Shown here in pieces: positions 23,001-30,689 of a DNA stretch of 64,000 nt; the stretch's first letter is position 1, and each line of letters opens with the position of its first letter. The stretch covers positions 299,801-363,800 of the forward strand of contig MEHQ01003716.1 in assembly GCA_008828725.1 (NCBI GenBank). Direction: 5' to 3'. The notes beneath the pieces are model-generated. The model was not told where the DNA came from and made no database searches. It saw only the letters and a program-made list of their open reading frames with translations. Position numbers and translations under genes: made by a program. Source of the stretch: Saccharina japonica (lineage: Eukaryota > Sar > Phaeophyceae > Laminariales > Laminariaceae).

Positions 23001-24824
23001 ATACGCCTTTGTGTTTTTGAACGGTGTGGCATATTTACCAGATTTGGCGTACGGTACTACGCGGTTACTATTTGTCAGGGTGGTATACAACTGCCTCTTG
23101 CACCGTTCCCCGGCGTACTGGTACTGCGGTGCACGTGTGTGTTGGTACCAGTTACTTACGTGGTTCTTACATCGTGGCGACGGGCTAAACCAAATGCAAA
23201 CCATACCAATGCGAAGATTGATAACATCTTCACTATCACAACGCAGAATCTCTTGTTGTACTTTGAAATATGTTATTAGCAATGTTTGCAGAGGTGCGCG
23301 ACATCAACAAAATACTCCGCTATGACGAGACGCCCTCTTAATGTCCCGGTCCTGCGCGCTGCCGTCTCTTCTTATGCACCAGTCAACACCAACGATGCAT
23401 TTGTGGGCTTCGACTCTGAAAGCCTGAAGACTGGAGGATCGTCCAAACTTTTCCCTCCCGCATGGGATGCCGGTGAGAGACTTCTCGTCGTTGCGTCACT
23501 TTTATCAATTGCAAGAGGGGGCGGCGGCGCCAAACCATGGCCAATACAGCACCACTCAAATACTGTAGGACGTGAGAGGACGCGTTCTACGATAGAGGTA
23601 GTCCCAGTGACACTTTTTGGATGAAACGTTTTGTGAATGACGGGGGAGGGGCTCCTTAACCAGTGTAACCCAACATCGTCGGAATATAATTCTTGTCTTG
23701 CAGAATATTTTGCGTAACACTTGGGCCGTGAGATTGGTAATCGCCGTACGTAGCACTTTGAGGTTTCTCCAAAATCAGTGTTTAGGTGAGGTGTAGGGGT
23801 CCTCAAGCGACTACCCTCAGAAACATCACGGTGCACCTCTATGGTAGCATGCGTCTTTAGCATTAGGTGTAGGGGGGTACCTACATTTTTAATACCTGGT
23901 TTTGGCCACTCGGACGAGTGGCTCCGAGTCTAACTGAAAATTGGACCTAAACATTGTTTGTTCGCGTTACGGAACAAAAGCTCCAATGGCGGTGCATATT
24001 GTACAACAACAAAACACCAAACAAAGTTATGAGTGCAACGCAGAAAAGCAGTCACGCCGCCGAGTGGCTCTGTGCGGGTGAAAAACAAGTACCTATACAT
24101 GATCTCCCTACCTTAGCATCAGTCGAAAGCGCGAATAAAACGCTCGACGTTTCAAAGCAACGTGCATATCATATGGTTCGCGGTTTGGGTTACATAATGC
24201 GTTGAACAAAGAATACGTAAACGACGTGGAACCGCACGTGTGTCACGAAGTTTAATTAAGTTCCGCGTTCATGTATTCGTCGATGCTGCAAACGTGACTC
24301 GCGTAGAAGGTGAACAAGCACTCCCGTGATCATGCTACTATTTTAACGAATCCAATACCAGACCATGCAGGTTGTGGGAGAGCAAGCCGACAGTTTGAGA
24401 GGTTATCCGTGGACAAAACGCGGGTGGGTGGTGGGTGTGTGTCCTTGAGATAGGCTAAGGAGGCGAGGCGCTCTCGATGCTTTGCTTCCGCACGCGTAGA
24501 CGTGATCCCTCAATTTCGAGCCCCTTTACAATATGGGGCAATCGACAGACCTTAAGAGGGCGTATTGTACAGTACAGTAGTCCCCTGCCTCATGACAATT
24601 TCTGTATTACAACGCACGCAGGAACCGAGGACAACAACGAGCTTTGCACTCACATCCCTGGCCCAGCGTGCGCCGACACACCCGGCAACGAAGAGGCTGG
24701 GCCCGGAGAGGGGTACGTCCACGCTCACCGCGGCATACACGACGTCGGAGACATAGACGAAGCTACCTTCTCCTGGCTAAACCCTGTCGCCGAGGTTTAC
24801 ATCTCCAAGCCTGTGCAGGTTTAA
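8206..24824 (+). CDS. Secreted spondin-domain protein, six exons
   Basis: Joined exons are 8206-8289, 17460-17525, 18798-18881, 20091-20244, 23383-23472 and 24622-24824. They give 681 bases, 226 residues and a TAA stop, with GT..AG at every intron. Residues 1 to about 22 form a signal peptide. The rest follows the spondin domain from end to end: YTIRVRNLTYMQPFSP (27-42), a FKEGLPANDVIKALAENGQ helix region (55-73), the PGE turn, SMLVNTNDAFVG (127-138), AWDAGTEDN (156-164), HIPGP (170-174), the GYVHAHRGIH region (190-199) and WLNPVAEV (211-218). Two codons split by introns (V130, G160) restore the conserved residues exactly, which strongly supports the joins. Spondin domains are extracellular beta-sandwich modules, metal-binding in F-spondin. 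Single-domain secreted forms are known, but their role in protists is unclear. Exon 4 start is the least certain boundary. Confidence 0.85.
9580..9740 (+). repeat. Tandem ~80-95-bp unit (two copies), third copy at 10050-10140
   Basis: Units read GCCAGGCTGATATTTAGAGG, then an A-rich stretch, GTAGAAAGCACCCTCTCTC. Adjacent copies are at 9580-9650 and 9660-9740, and a more diverged copy is at 10058-10140. Part of the unit appears in inverted form near 8860-8890 (GAGAGAGGGTGCTTTCTACAC). Confidence 0.7.
10569..10957. repeat. Tandem duplication, 189-bp unit x2
   Basis: Both units start with AATTAAAAAA..ACAGCTGTGAGCTCGA, share ATACTTCGATCGCG and end with GTCTATTTGTGGGAGGAGAAA. They start about 10581 and 10771. 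Just downstream a second direct duplication (11008-11075 and 11187-11250) shares TACCAGGTATACTATA and GAGTGGGTCTACTATT. Confidence 0.75.
11700..11835 (-). repeat. SINE-like family copy (minus strand)
   Basis: Read on the minus strand it matches 15128-15305 and 59740-59894: GTAGT..GGGAGGA, AGCCTRCTTTGTGACCCC, ATCTGAGTTACGA, ending in AAATGGGATGG plus an A-run. The A-run at the 3' end suggests a retroposed element. Confidence 0.55.
12093..13065 (+). repeat. Dispersed repeat X/B, copy 1 (split by a MITE)
   Basis: Matches 15849-16780 in the same order and orientation. Shared motifs include CTCCTGGGCG..GAGGGTGTTTCGGATATC, AACGTCGTTTT, GAATCGTTGGCGT, GGGTCATTATG, GTGCAGAGGAGGCTTG and GTCGGGTTCCA. 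In this copy a MITE interrupts the repeat at 12196-12442. The other copy instead has a ~400-bp insert near 16260-16655. No protein family was recognised. Confidence 0.7.
12196..12442 (+). mobile_element. MITE family M, copy 1
   Basis: Left end GACGCGTGCTACGGTAGAGG; right end CCTCTATCGTAGCATGCGTC, its near-perfect inverse. The 247-bp element is flanked by ATTT on both sides (4-bp target duplication). The related repeat at 15950-15985 has the uninterrupted site, an independent sign of insertion. It has no coding capacity, so it is a non-autonomous DNA transposon. Confidence 0.85.
13148..13215 (-). repeat. tRNA-derived SINE-like fragment
   Basis: This repeats the 5' half of the 13361-13480 element (GTGAGGGTATTACCTGCTGAGC, here in part, then AATCCTTATAACAC) about 255 bases upstream in the same orientation. 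Only the A box is present and the B box half is missing. Confidence 0.5.
13361..13480 (-). repeat. tRNA-derived SINE-like element with Pol III A and B boxes
   Basis: On the minus strand TAGCTCAGCAGG (13417-13428) matches the A-box consensus TRGCNNAGYNGG. GGTTCGAATCT (13372-13382) matches the B box in 10 of 11 positions, about 45 bases downstream, which is tRNA spacing. The D-, anticodon- and acceptor stems do not pair, so it is not a working tRNA gene. Confidence 0.55.
13725..14775 (+). repeat. ~1.05-kb dispersed repeat, copy 1
   Basis: Collinear with 53603-54640 over the full length, with many substitutions and small indels. It begins GAGTGTTTGCGATA and ends CTTCGGGAGAAT..TTAGAGAAG. It contains a (CAG)n tract (14038-14099), a GC-rich core around TATATAGACCGTGGCGGCG, two self-complementary motifs near the right end (AAAAGTTACCGTAACTTTT; TACTTCTCTAAA..TTTAGAGAAGTA) and a CGTACTCGTACGAG stretch. 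Frames across it differ between copies, so it is probably not protein-coding. Confidence 0.8.
15128..15305 (+). repeat. SINE-like family copy (plus strand)
   Basis: Begins CGACGAGGGAAGAAAGTGCTG, contains GAGCCTACTTTGTAACCC and ATCTGAGTTACGAC, and ends AATAAATGGGATGGAAAAAA. It matches 59740-59894, the 3' end at 63250-63306 and the inverse of 11700-11835. Confidence 0.6.
15319..15577 (+). mobile_element. MITE family M, copy 2 (degenerate left end)
   Basis: The right end CACCTCTACCGCAGCATGCGTC and the interior (GGGCTCCTTAACCCAAATTCGTC) match the family. The left end is eroded to GGCGTGTGATACAAAAGAGG. The right tip is partly duplicated just outside (GCAGCATGCG at about 15566 and 15602). Confidence 0.7.
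15849..16780 (+). repeat. Dispersed repeat X/B, copy 2
   Basis: Same order of motifs as 12093-13065 but without the MITE at the equivalent point. It has an extra ~400 bp (about 16260-16655) that copy 1 lacks. That insert includes a short TGCTGCTGCTGCAAGCAGC palindrome. Confidence 0.7.
17460..17525 (+). CDS. Spondin gene exon 2
   Basis: Acceptor CGGTCAG, donor AAG|GTGAGT, 22 codons, phase 0 at both ends. Encodes IRVRNLTYMQPFSPILFVAH plus two residues. N-L-T..Q-P-F-S-P..H is the hallmark first block of spondin domains. At 66 bases it cannot be found by frame length alone. Confidence 0.85.
17526..18797 (+). other. Spondin intron 2
   Basis: No repeat or motif was recognised in these 1.27 kb. 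Donor GTGAGT, acceptor GCAATGGTTACAG. Confidence 0.6.
18798..18881 (+). CDS. Spondin gene exon 3
   Basis: 28 codons in phase 0, donor GTAAGA. Encodes DISPFKEGLPANDVIKALAE and NGQAPDIE. The F-x-x-G-x-x-A..L-A-E-x-G pattern is the second conserved block of the family (the FEVGEPASEGL-type region). Confidence 0.82.
18882..20090 (+). other. Spondin intron 3
   Basis: 1.2 kb with GTAAGA donor and GCAAAACAG acceptor. Nothing recognisable inside. Confidence 0.55.
20091..20244 (+). CDS. Spondin gene exon 4
   Basis: 51 codons plus one base. Contains VVMPGETTRLTLTV (the P-G-E/S turn before the central strands) and ends GGVISMASML|G, with donor GTGATC. The acceptor CAAAACAG is the nearest in-frame choice. 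A later AG (TCTCAG, 20120) would also keep the frame and remove ten residues, so the 5' edge is tentative. Confidence 0.75.
20245..23382 (+). other. Spondin intron 4
   Basis: 3.1 kb, donor GTGATC, acceptor CTTCTTATGCACCAG. Apart from short AT microsatellites (about 20590, 21214) nothing was recognised. Open frames here lack family motifs. Confidence 0.55.
23383..23472 (+). CDS. Spondin gene exon 5
   Basis: Two bases complete Val130, then 29 codons and one base of Gly160. Encodes NTNDAFVGFDSESLKTGG and SSKLFPPAWDA. The T-N-D-A-F-V-G block is the most recognisable spondin motif. Donor GTGAGA. A MITE lies about 106 bases downstream in the following intron. Confidence 0.88.
23579..23855 (+). mobile_element. 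MITE family M, copy 3 (in spondin intron 5)
   Basis: Left end GACGCGTTCTACGATAGAGG, right end CCTCTATGGTAGCATGCGTC. The interior shares GGCTCCTTAACC and TCTCCAAAATC with the others, with small indels. Flanks (AGAG and TTTA) do not form a target duplication, so the site has decayed or rearranged. Confidence 0.78.
24622..24824 (+). CDS. Spondin gene exon 6 (C-terminus, stop)
   Basis: Acceptor AACGCACGCAG. Two bases finish Gly160, then 66 codons and TAA. Encodes TEDNNELCTHIPGPAC, then EGYVHAHRGIHDVGD and WLNPVAEVYISKPVQV. D-A-G-T-E-x-N, H-I-P-G-P and the H-x-G-I-H..G-D..W-x-N-P-V-A series match the end of the spondin domain closely. Confidence 0.9.
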
Positions 24825-25077
24825 CACCAATGGCAAGAAGGGGGCGAAATCAACGTCTCAAAGGTTGCCCACTGGCATACTATACGCGTGCAGGCAGTAG
24901 ACTTAATATTAGGTATGTCAGAGTAAAACGCAATACGCAATACAATATACGATGTGTGCGTGTGATAGGTCTGTACACTTTGCGTCGAGCAGTCTACCAC
25001 ATAGCAGAGATTAGCACTTACATGCGTTGGACTGTACTCCACTGGTGCAGCACGAGCTACCCCCCGGAGACCTGATG

Positions 25078-25083
25078 AATAAA
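25078..25083 (+). terminator. Possible polyadenylation signal of the spondin gene
   Basis: AATAAA 254 bases after the stop codon. Only the hexamer and its position support it. Confidence 0.3.
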
Positions 25084-25592
25084 CGGCAAGCCCCAAGGGC
25101 AGTTGTGTGTTGATTGACAGCAGTGGGATCGAAGAGGAGACACCGGGTGGAGGAGGAGAAGTAAAGAGGAGAGTGATATGGTAAGTGAAGCACGCGTGAC
25201 GCATCTCGCGACCTCGGGACCCTAATCACCAAGAAAATGACGACAACAATATCAATATATATAACGCAAGGACACGGTCACCCTTTCTTGTTCGGTTACG
25301 CCTTTTCGGAACGTTGTACAAATCAAAACTGTCTTTGCACCGCACATCTACGATACTATCGGACCCACCAGGTACTAAATCGGCACGACCCTGTGCAATA
25401 TACGTATGTATGTTCATACACACCATAGTGCAAGTACCTGCGCAGTGTTGTTGCTTTTAGCGCCTTGTTCTGTACCAACGGGGTAATACAGCGCTACCTA
25501 CTGTAGTACTCGTCTACCAGTACGTTACAGCACTTCATACTGCTGTGCCCTACAACCTACGTGTGTCGTATGCGGTCATGGACAGTGAAGTC

Positions 25593-26617
25593 GATATACT
25601 ATGGGCCACCTGGCACTTACCAGTCCGTGAAGAAATATAAGGGCGATTTAAACATATATGTTACAGTAGTATTTTGGCGAAAACCCAAACAATCTAGTTT
25701 TTTATTTTTACTGTCTTTACATGAACCGGTGCACTAAAGCCTTCCAGAATAATAAAATGGTCACCTTCGTATGGTCTCACGAAGCAAGGACACTCGGAGC
25801 TCGCTTCACGTTTCCTGCTGGTAAAGGTCCTTCGGTTGCGTTTGTTTGTTTGTTTTTCACATCGGATTTAAAACTTTCTCCCCGACCCAATAAGCCAATA
25901 AAAACGTAGTCGTGAAAAAACTGCGATCACCACCGGTCTCTTGTTTTTTCTAAATGTTTCAAGTTTTTCTTCGGTAAAGCGAGTTATAGGTAGCTCAGTA
26001 ATTTTGCAGAGCGAGGTCAACGCGTATGCTGTTCTGCCGATTGCGATGCGTAATTCTGTTTTGGAAAATTCTTGTTTTCTTTTTTCGACAAACAAACTTG
26101 AACAAAAACTTGATTTTGTTTTTAGATTTTCCCAAACCAAAATTAGGCATCGCAATCGACAAAACTGCGTACGTGTTGACCGCGCTCTGGAAATTCATTG
26201 GGTTACCTATGACTCGCTTTACCGACGAAAAACTTGAAACATTTCGAAACAAGAAGAGACCGGTGGGGGTCACAGTTTTTTCACGACTACGTTTTTTATT
26301 GGCCTATTGGGTCGGGGAGAAAGCTTCAAATCCGATGTGATTTTTTTGATTTTTTTTTTAAACGCAACCGAAGGACCTTTACCGGCAGGAAACGTGAGGC
26401 GATTTCCTAGTGTCCTTGCTTCGTGAGACCATATGAAGGTTACCATTTTGGTATTCTGGAAGTTTTTTGCGCTGCGTTGGTGCGCCGGTTTATGGTAAAG
26501 ACAGTAAAAAAACAAAAACTCGATTTTGTTTTTTTTCGCCAAGATACTAACATATATGTCCAAATCGCCCTTCTATTTCTGCACGGACTTGTACCGTGCT
26601 GTGTGCCCGTATCGCAA
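25593..26617. mobile_element. Large foldback element, ~1 kb with ~480-bp inverted arms
   Basis: The left half is the inverse of the right half almost throughout, for example GGGCGATTTAAACATATATG at 25641 against CATATATGTCCAAATCGCCC ending at 26570. GTCTCACGAAGCAAGGACAC, GACCCAATA(A/G)GCCAATA and TCGATTGCGATGC also appear in both orientations. Symmetry extends more weakly to about 25593 and 26617. The central loop is ~75 bp (about 26064-26140). There is no transposase, and the arms differ by substitutions and small indels. It is a non-autonomous foldback/MITE-type element between the two genes. Confidence 0.85.
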
Positions 26618-27092
26618 ACTAGCTATCGTCAATGCGACCCCGTGATAAACCGTAACATACATCACGTGAACTCGATGTCCAACCATACAATAGTATTAAT
26701 GAATAACTTGCACGTACTATGTACGCTTGCTTGATACGTGCTCAAGTGTCACCAACCAATTCCAAACAGGACGTTTTAACTCTCGCTATTGATCAGTGTA
26801 CTTGCCTGAACTCCTTGTCTGCACATTTTCGAAAAAGAACCAATCGCATAGTTGTAGAACAAAGCGTAACTATTGCTGTGCCACGTAGACGGACGACAAC
26901 TCATCTTTCGACTAACCCCGACAACTATAAAACAAACCCTGGCAACGTGAAGGCACATGGCTGTTGTGACATATTTGAAGAATGAACTCTCAATATAATG
27001 CAAACCGAGGGCATCACAACACGTATTCATGAACCCACACAGGGGTCACTATACTTTCACCAGCCCCACATACTCGGCGCGGCATTCCTCCG

Positions 27093-27340
27093 GACGCGTG
27101 CTACGGTAAGGGTAGCCCTTTTTAGATGAATCGTTTTCTGAACGATCGGGCTTCTTAACCCAAATTCGTCGGAGTTTCATTTTTGTGACGAATAATGTTT
27201 CAGAGTATGCTTCGGACATGAGATTTCTCATCTGGGCAGCACTTTTTTTCCCTTCCAAAATCATTTTTTTGGTGAGGTATGACGCTCCTTAAGTGAGGAG
27301 CTCAGAAAACACATGGTGCACCTCTATCGTAGCATACGTC
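27093..27340 (+). mobile_element. MITE family M, copy 4
   Basis: Left end GACGCGTGCTACGGTAAGGG, right end CCTCTATCGTAGCATACGTC, 248 bp. Flanked by TCCG on both sides (4-bp duplication). It is closest to copy 1, sharing ACGATCGGGCT and CAAATTCGTCGGA. Confidence 0.85.
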
Positions 27341-28108
27341 TCCGTACACTACAAAAACACTACACTTATCAGACGTTTTGGCCGTATGCATCACTTCTGT
27401 TAGAATATTTGATTCACTCAGCAGCGTTGACTTGTCAGCATTGTTTTTGTAACGAAAATCAACAGGGTTCTCGTGTTCGTCCTGCTGTGCAGCGTCTCGA
27501 CTATTCTCGGGTGCAGACGAAAACGTGCAACTTTACCTCAGTGATCAGTCAACTGATCCTAAACAGGTATGCCTACTTGATGTAGCGGCCGACAATTCTT
27601 CTGCCCACCCCTCAAAGAAGACGTGTGTGGCGCCACTACAAAACAAATGTTGCACAAATAGACCACATGTTGCCGAACTACGTCTTTGCCGCCATCAAAT
27701 ACGAATCAGAAGCGTTGTGCTATGAATACTTACTATGTACGTGTGTAAAATGAATCTGGCCATTTTGGGTGGGACCCCGAGATGCAGATATCCTGCCCAG
27801 CGTTTCAGATGATGACCATGTCCAGCGAATTACAAGATGTTCAGTTACTTCGGCAGCCCTAACGCGATGATGATGCTTGTTCAGCGGCCTCATAATCGTT
27901 GTTGCAGCAGTTCAATGCGATAGATGGCGTGGTTTTTCTTGCCGACGTTTTCCGTCGGACATCGCGAAAGATAGATGTCATTCCGTGACCGGATTCCGAA
28001 AGGCACCTCTGCGGCCACCCATCTGTTGTTGTCGTGGCTGCCCGGGGTCATCCCGACGGTAGTGACATCGACCCACTGTGTTGTAGGCCTGCTGTACAAC
28101 TAGAAATA
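27341..28108. other. Intergenic, nothing recognised
   Basis: Short open frames without motifs, between MITE copy 4 and the LINE fragment. Confidence 0.45.
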
Positions 28109-29520
28109 AAATAGTACGTTGTTACCCCCGCGTCTGTTCTGCCTTGGATTCACTTTCATAATGTGTACACTCGGTCTACTCAACTACGGTTTGGCTTAAA
28201 TCCTGCTTGCCCTTCGCTATTATTTTCTTCATTCTCAATCATTGTTCCCATTATTTCGTTCAAACTCTTACATAATGTTTTACCTACAACGATTGGTATC
28301 GTTATTCCTCTATATTTACCCGGGTCAGCCTTGTCTCCTTTCATTAACAAGTCTACTACTACTCCTTCTCTCCACCTCTTAGGGGCGTACTCATTTTTTC
28401 GTCTACAGTTATATAACTTCACCATCATGGTAGACATTCCTTCTTCCCCGTACTTCATAAATTCATTTACTATTGGGTCTGCCCCTGCTGCCTTTCTATT
28501 CTTGAGTTTAGCTAGACACTTTTGTGTTTTACTTTTTCCCTTGTAAACTATCCCTGTTACCCTCCGGAGCCACGGTCTCCCCTTTCAGACACATCTACAT
28601 TCGCCTCTGCCCACGCATCGATTTACTTCTCAAATCTTCGTTGAACGTTTCGTTGGTTGTGGGCGTTCCTAGCGTCCGGTAGTGCTCTACAAGTACCTCC
28701 CTTTCCACCTTCGAACTACTGACCGTTTTATCGTTATGTGCTCGTAATGTAGCTATCCCCGTGTCTGTCACTCCTGCTTATTCGCTTAGTATCAATTTTA
28801 TCCCTGCTCAAATGTTCTCCATCCATCCTTCGAACTCTTCATTCGTTTTATTGGCGACGTCGTTCCATACCCCTCTGTTCTTCTCAACCAAATAGTGTAT
28901 TTTGTTTCTAGCAATAGCATACTCCTCCCATCCTGACGTAGTTTTACTCGATGTGTATCTTGCGTGCACCTTCCTCGTTACTCGTTAGTCTCTTTTACAC
29001 CCTCACCCCACCATGTTAGTGCTCTGTTGCATATTATCAACTTCTTCCCTATTACTTACTTTGCTGTGTATTGACCATTGGTTCCCATCCTTCTATTCTC
29101 CTCGCTCCTGCACTATCCCTCCTCTTGTTGTTCTCCGTCGTACCTATGCTTTCCAACAGCTCGGCAAAGTGCTATGCATGTTTCGCCATCTCTTCTTGAC
29201 ATCCGTCTCGTTTCTCTTATACCTCTAGTTCATCTATTCGCCATCTGTACAGGTTCCTACCTCACCTATTTTATATAACTCTTCTCTGTGGACTGTCTGT
29301 CCATGTCAGGCAGTGACCCGTTGTTCCTATGTCCGCCGCGCATACACACGCCTTCCGTTTCCATAATGCGTTCACTCTCTGCCACTATAAAGTCAAGAAC
29401 AGGGCTTTCCCCCTTTTGTATCCACTATCTACTGTAGTTCCTTATGGCTCTGGCGTTTTTATTCTACCGTTCAGTGTATTTATCTCATTGTTCTAAAGAA
29501 TCTTCAGCATCTCTCCCCCA
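28109..29520 (-). pseudogene. Decayed LINE fragment A (endonuclease to reverse transcriptase)
   Basis: Collinear with about 3719-5120 of the intact LINE, same strand. One open stretch (28458-28180) still reads KRWREGVVVDLL, KYRGIT and GQAGFKPNRS, the start of the reverse transcriptase. Elsewhere frameshifts and stops break it. It lacks both the 5' end and the 3' third, so it was truncated after insertion or by deletion. Confidence 0.88.
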
Positions 29521-29527
29521 TGCCCAG

Positions 29528-29640
29528 GGAGGGGGGGGGCGTGCGCCTTTGTTGCTTGCCCTGGTCGTTTAACCATTGACCACGCATCCCGTTCGAGGCG
29601 GAGCATCCTACTTCCAATAGAGACACCCCCAACATTTGGG
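29528..29640 (-). mobile_element. LINE fragment B: 3' terminus only
   Basis: Matches the last ~110 bases of the intact LINE (about 2062-2175), including GTTGCTTGCC, ACCATTGACCACGCATCCC and CCAACATTTGGG. It abuts a G-run on the + strand, as the full copy does. It is out of order with fragment A, so it is a separate, strongly 5'-truncated insertion. Confidence 0.8.
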
Positions 29641-29658
29641 TGCTGGAGGGCTAACCCG

Positions 29659-30290
29659 ATGGATAAATCAACGAATGCAACTCACACGCTTGACCAAGCC
29701 CAATGTACGTACGACATGGCTTCACAGGATCTGTACAACATCTCGTACTTCCTCACTGAAAAGTCGGCATAATTCCTGGACCTCCTGCAAGCATACGAGA
29801 CGGGAATCAGACGTAATGACCAGAACACCTGGCAGGAGCTGGACTCGCTACTCCTCAATATCACACAAGAGGTAAGTCATGTCGAAATCGCAGAACGAGC
29901 GGTAACCACCACGAAGCCCGGGCAAGACCCCGCCGACTACTTCGTGTAAAGACATCGTCGAACGCAATGAGGTGACGGAGATAGGGGAACCGATGACTGG
30001 CCGACGCTTCAGAGACATCTTAGTCCAAGGGTTCAGAGACGGGTATGATCCCGCCATGCTTCAGATTAACCAAGCGCCTATGTACCTCGACGCCAAGTCA
30101 CGCCGCACCAAGGCCAGCGGGAGGATTGACGGGCGCGGCCATGTGGTGTCAACATAATGAGTCACCTGCTGTAACCCAAGCTTCGGCCAGCACAACCCGC
30201 GTGGTGGTGCAATGTGCTCTGAATTGGACGCATGTCGCCATTGTAACAAACAGGGGAACTACTCGCAACTGCGTCGATATAGTTAATGGC
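29659..30290 (+). pseudogene. Decayed Copia-type gag (LTR retrotransposon)
   Basis: From ATG at 29659 the frame reads MDKSTNATHTLDQAQCTYDM, then meets a TAA, and continues FLDLLQAYETG..TWQELDSLLLNIT to another stop. After a one-frame shift it reads GEPMTGRRFRDILVQGF..GYDPAMLQINQAP, the pattern of the gag (UBN2-type) domain of Ty1/Copia elements. At 30233-30274 a further frame gives CRHCNKQGNYSQLR, which fits the C-x2-C-x4-H-x4-C zinc knuckle spacing with His changed to Asn and the last Cys to Arg. At least two stops and two frameshifts make it a remnant. No protease, integrase or reverse transcriptase was recognised downstream. Confidence 0.6.
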
Positions 30291-30563
30291 AAGGGTAATG
30301 GGGAAGCAGCGCTGTGTAGACTTGGTGCTTATTTCTCAACAGTGCGACAAACTAGGATTCGAGTGCTGCGCACGAGGGGCGCCGCGCCCATCGCAGAGAG
30401 GCGCCTAGAGAGCCTGTTTGACGCAATGCAAGACTTCCTTCCGATGGGTGCAGCACATAATTGGAACTCAGCGCCGGCAACGACTTCGAACGGGGCTTTT
30501 ATTGTTCACAAGCACAACTTCTGCACGGACTTTCCTACCCAAGAAACGGCGTTTTTTGGGTAA

Positions 30564-30681
30564 GTTAGCCTGTGACCACGGGAATCGACCGTGTCAAGTG
30601 TTGGATTAGTACGGACAGATGGAGGTACTGGATAGAGAGACCGGCACGGTTTTTAATGTGAAGACAACAACAACAACAACA
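30564..30681 (+). repeat. Inverted dispersed repeat, arm 1 (possible LTR piece)
   Basis: This ~118-bp segment is the reverse complement of 60745-60862 (shared: GCCTGTGACCA, GGGAATCGACCGTGTCAAGTG, ACGGACAGATGGAGGTACTGG and an (AAC)n tail; each quoted in part). It contains TGTTGG at 30599, typical of Copia LTR starts, and follows the gag remnant. That it is an LTR edge is inference. Confidence 0.6.
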
Positions 30682-30689
30682 CCGGGTGT

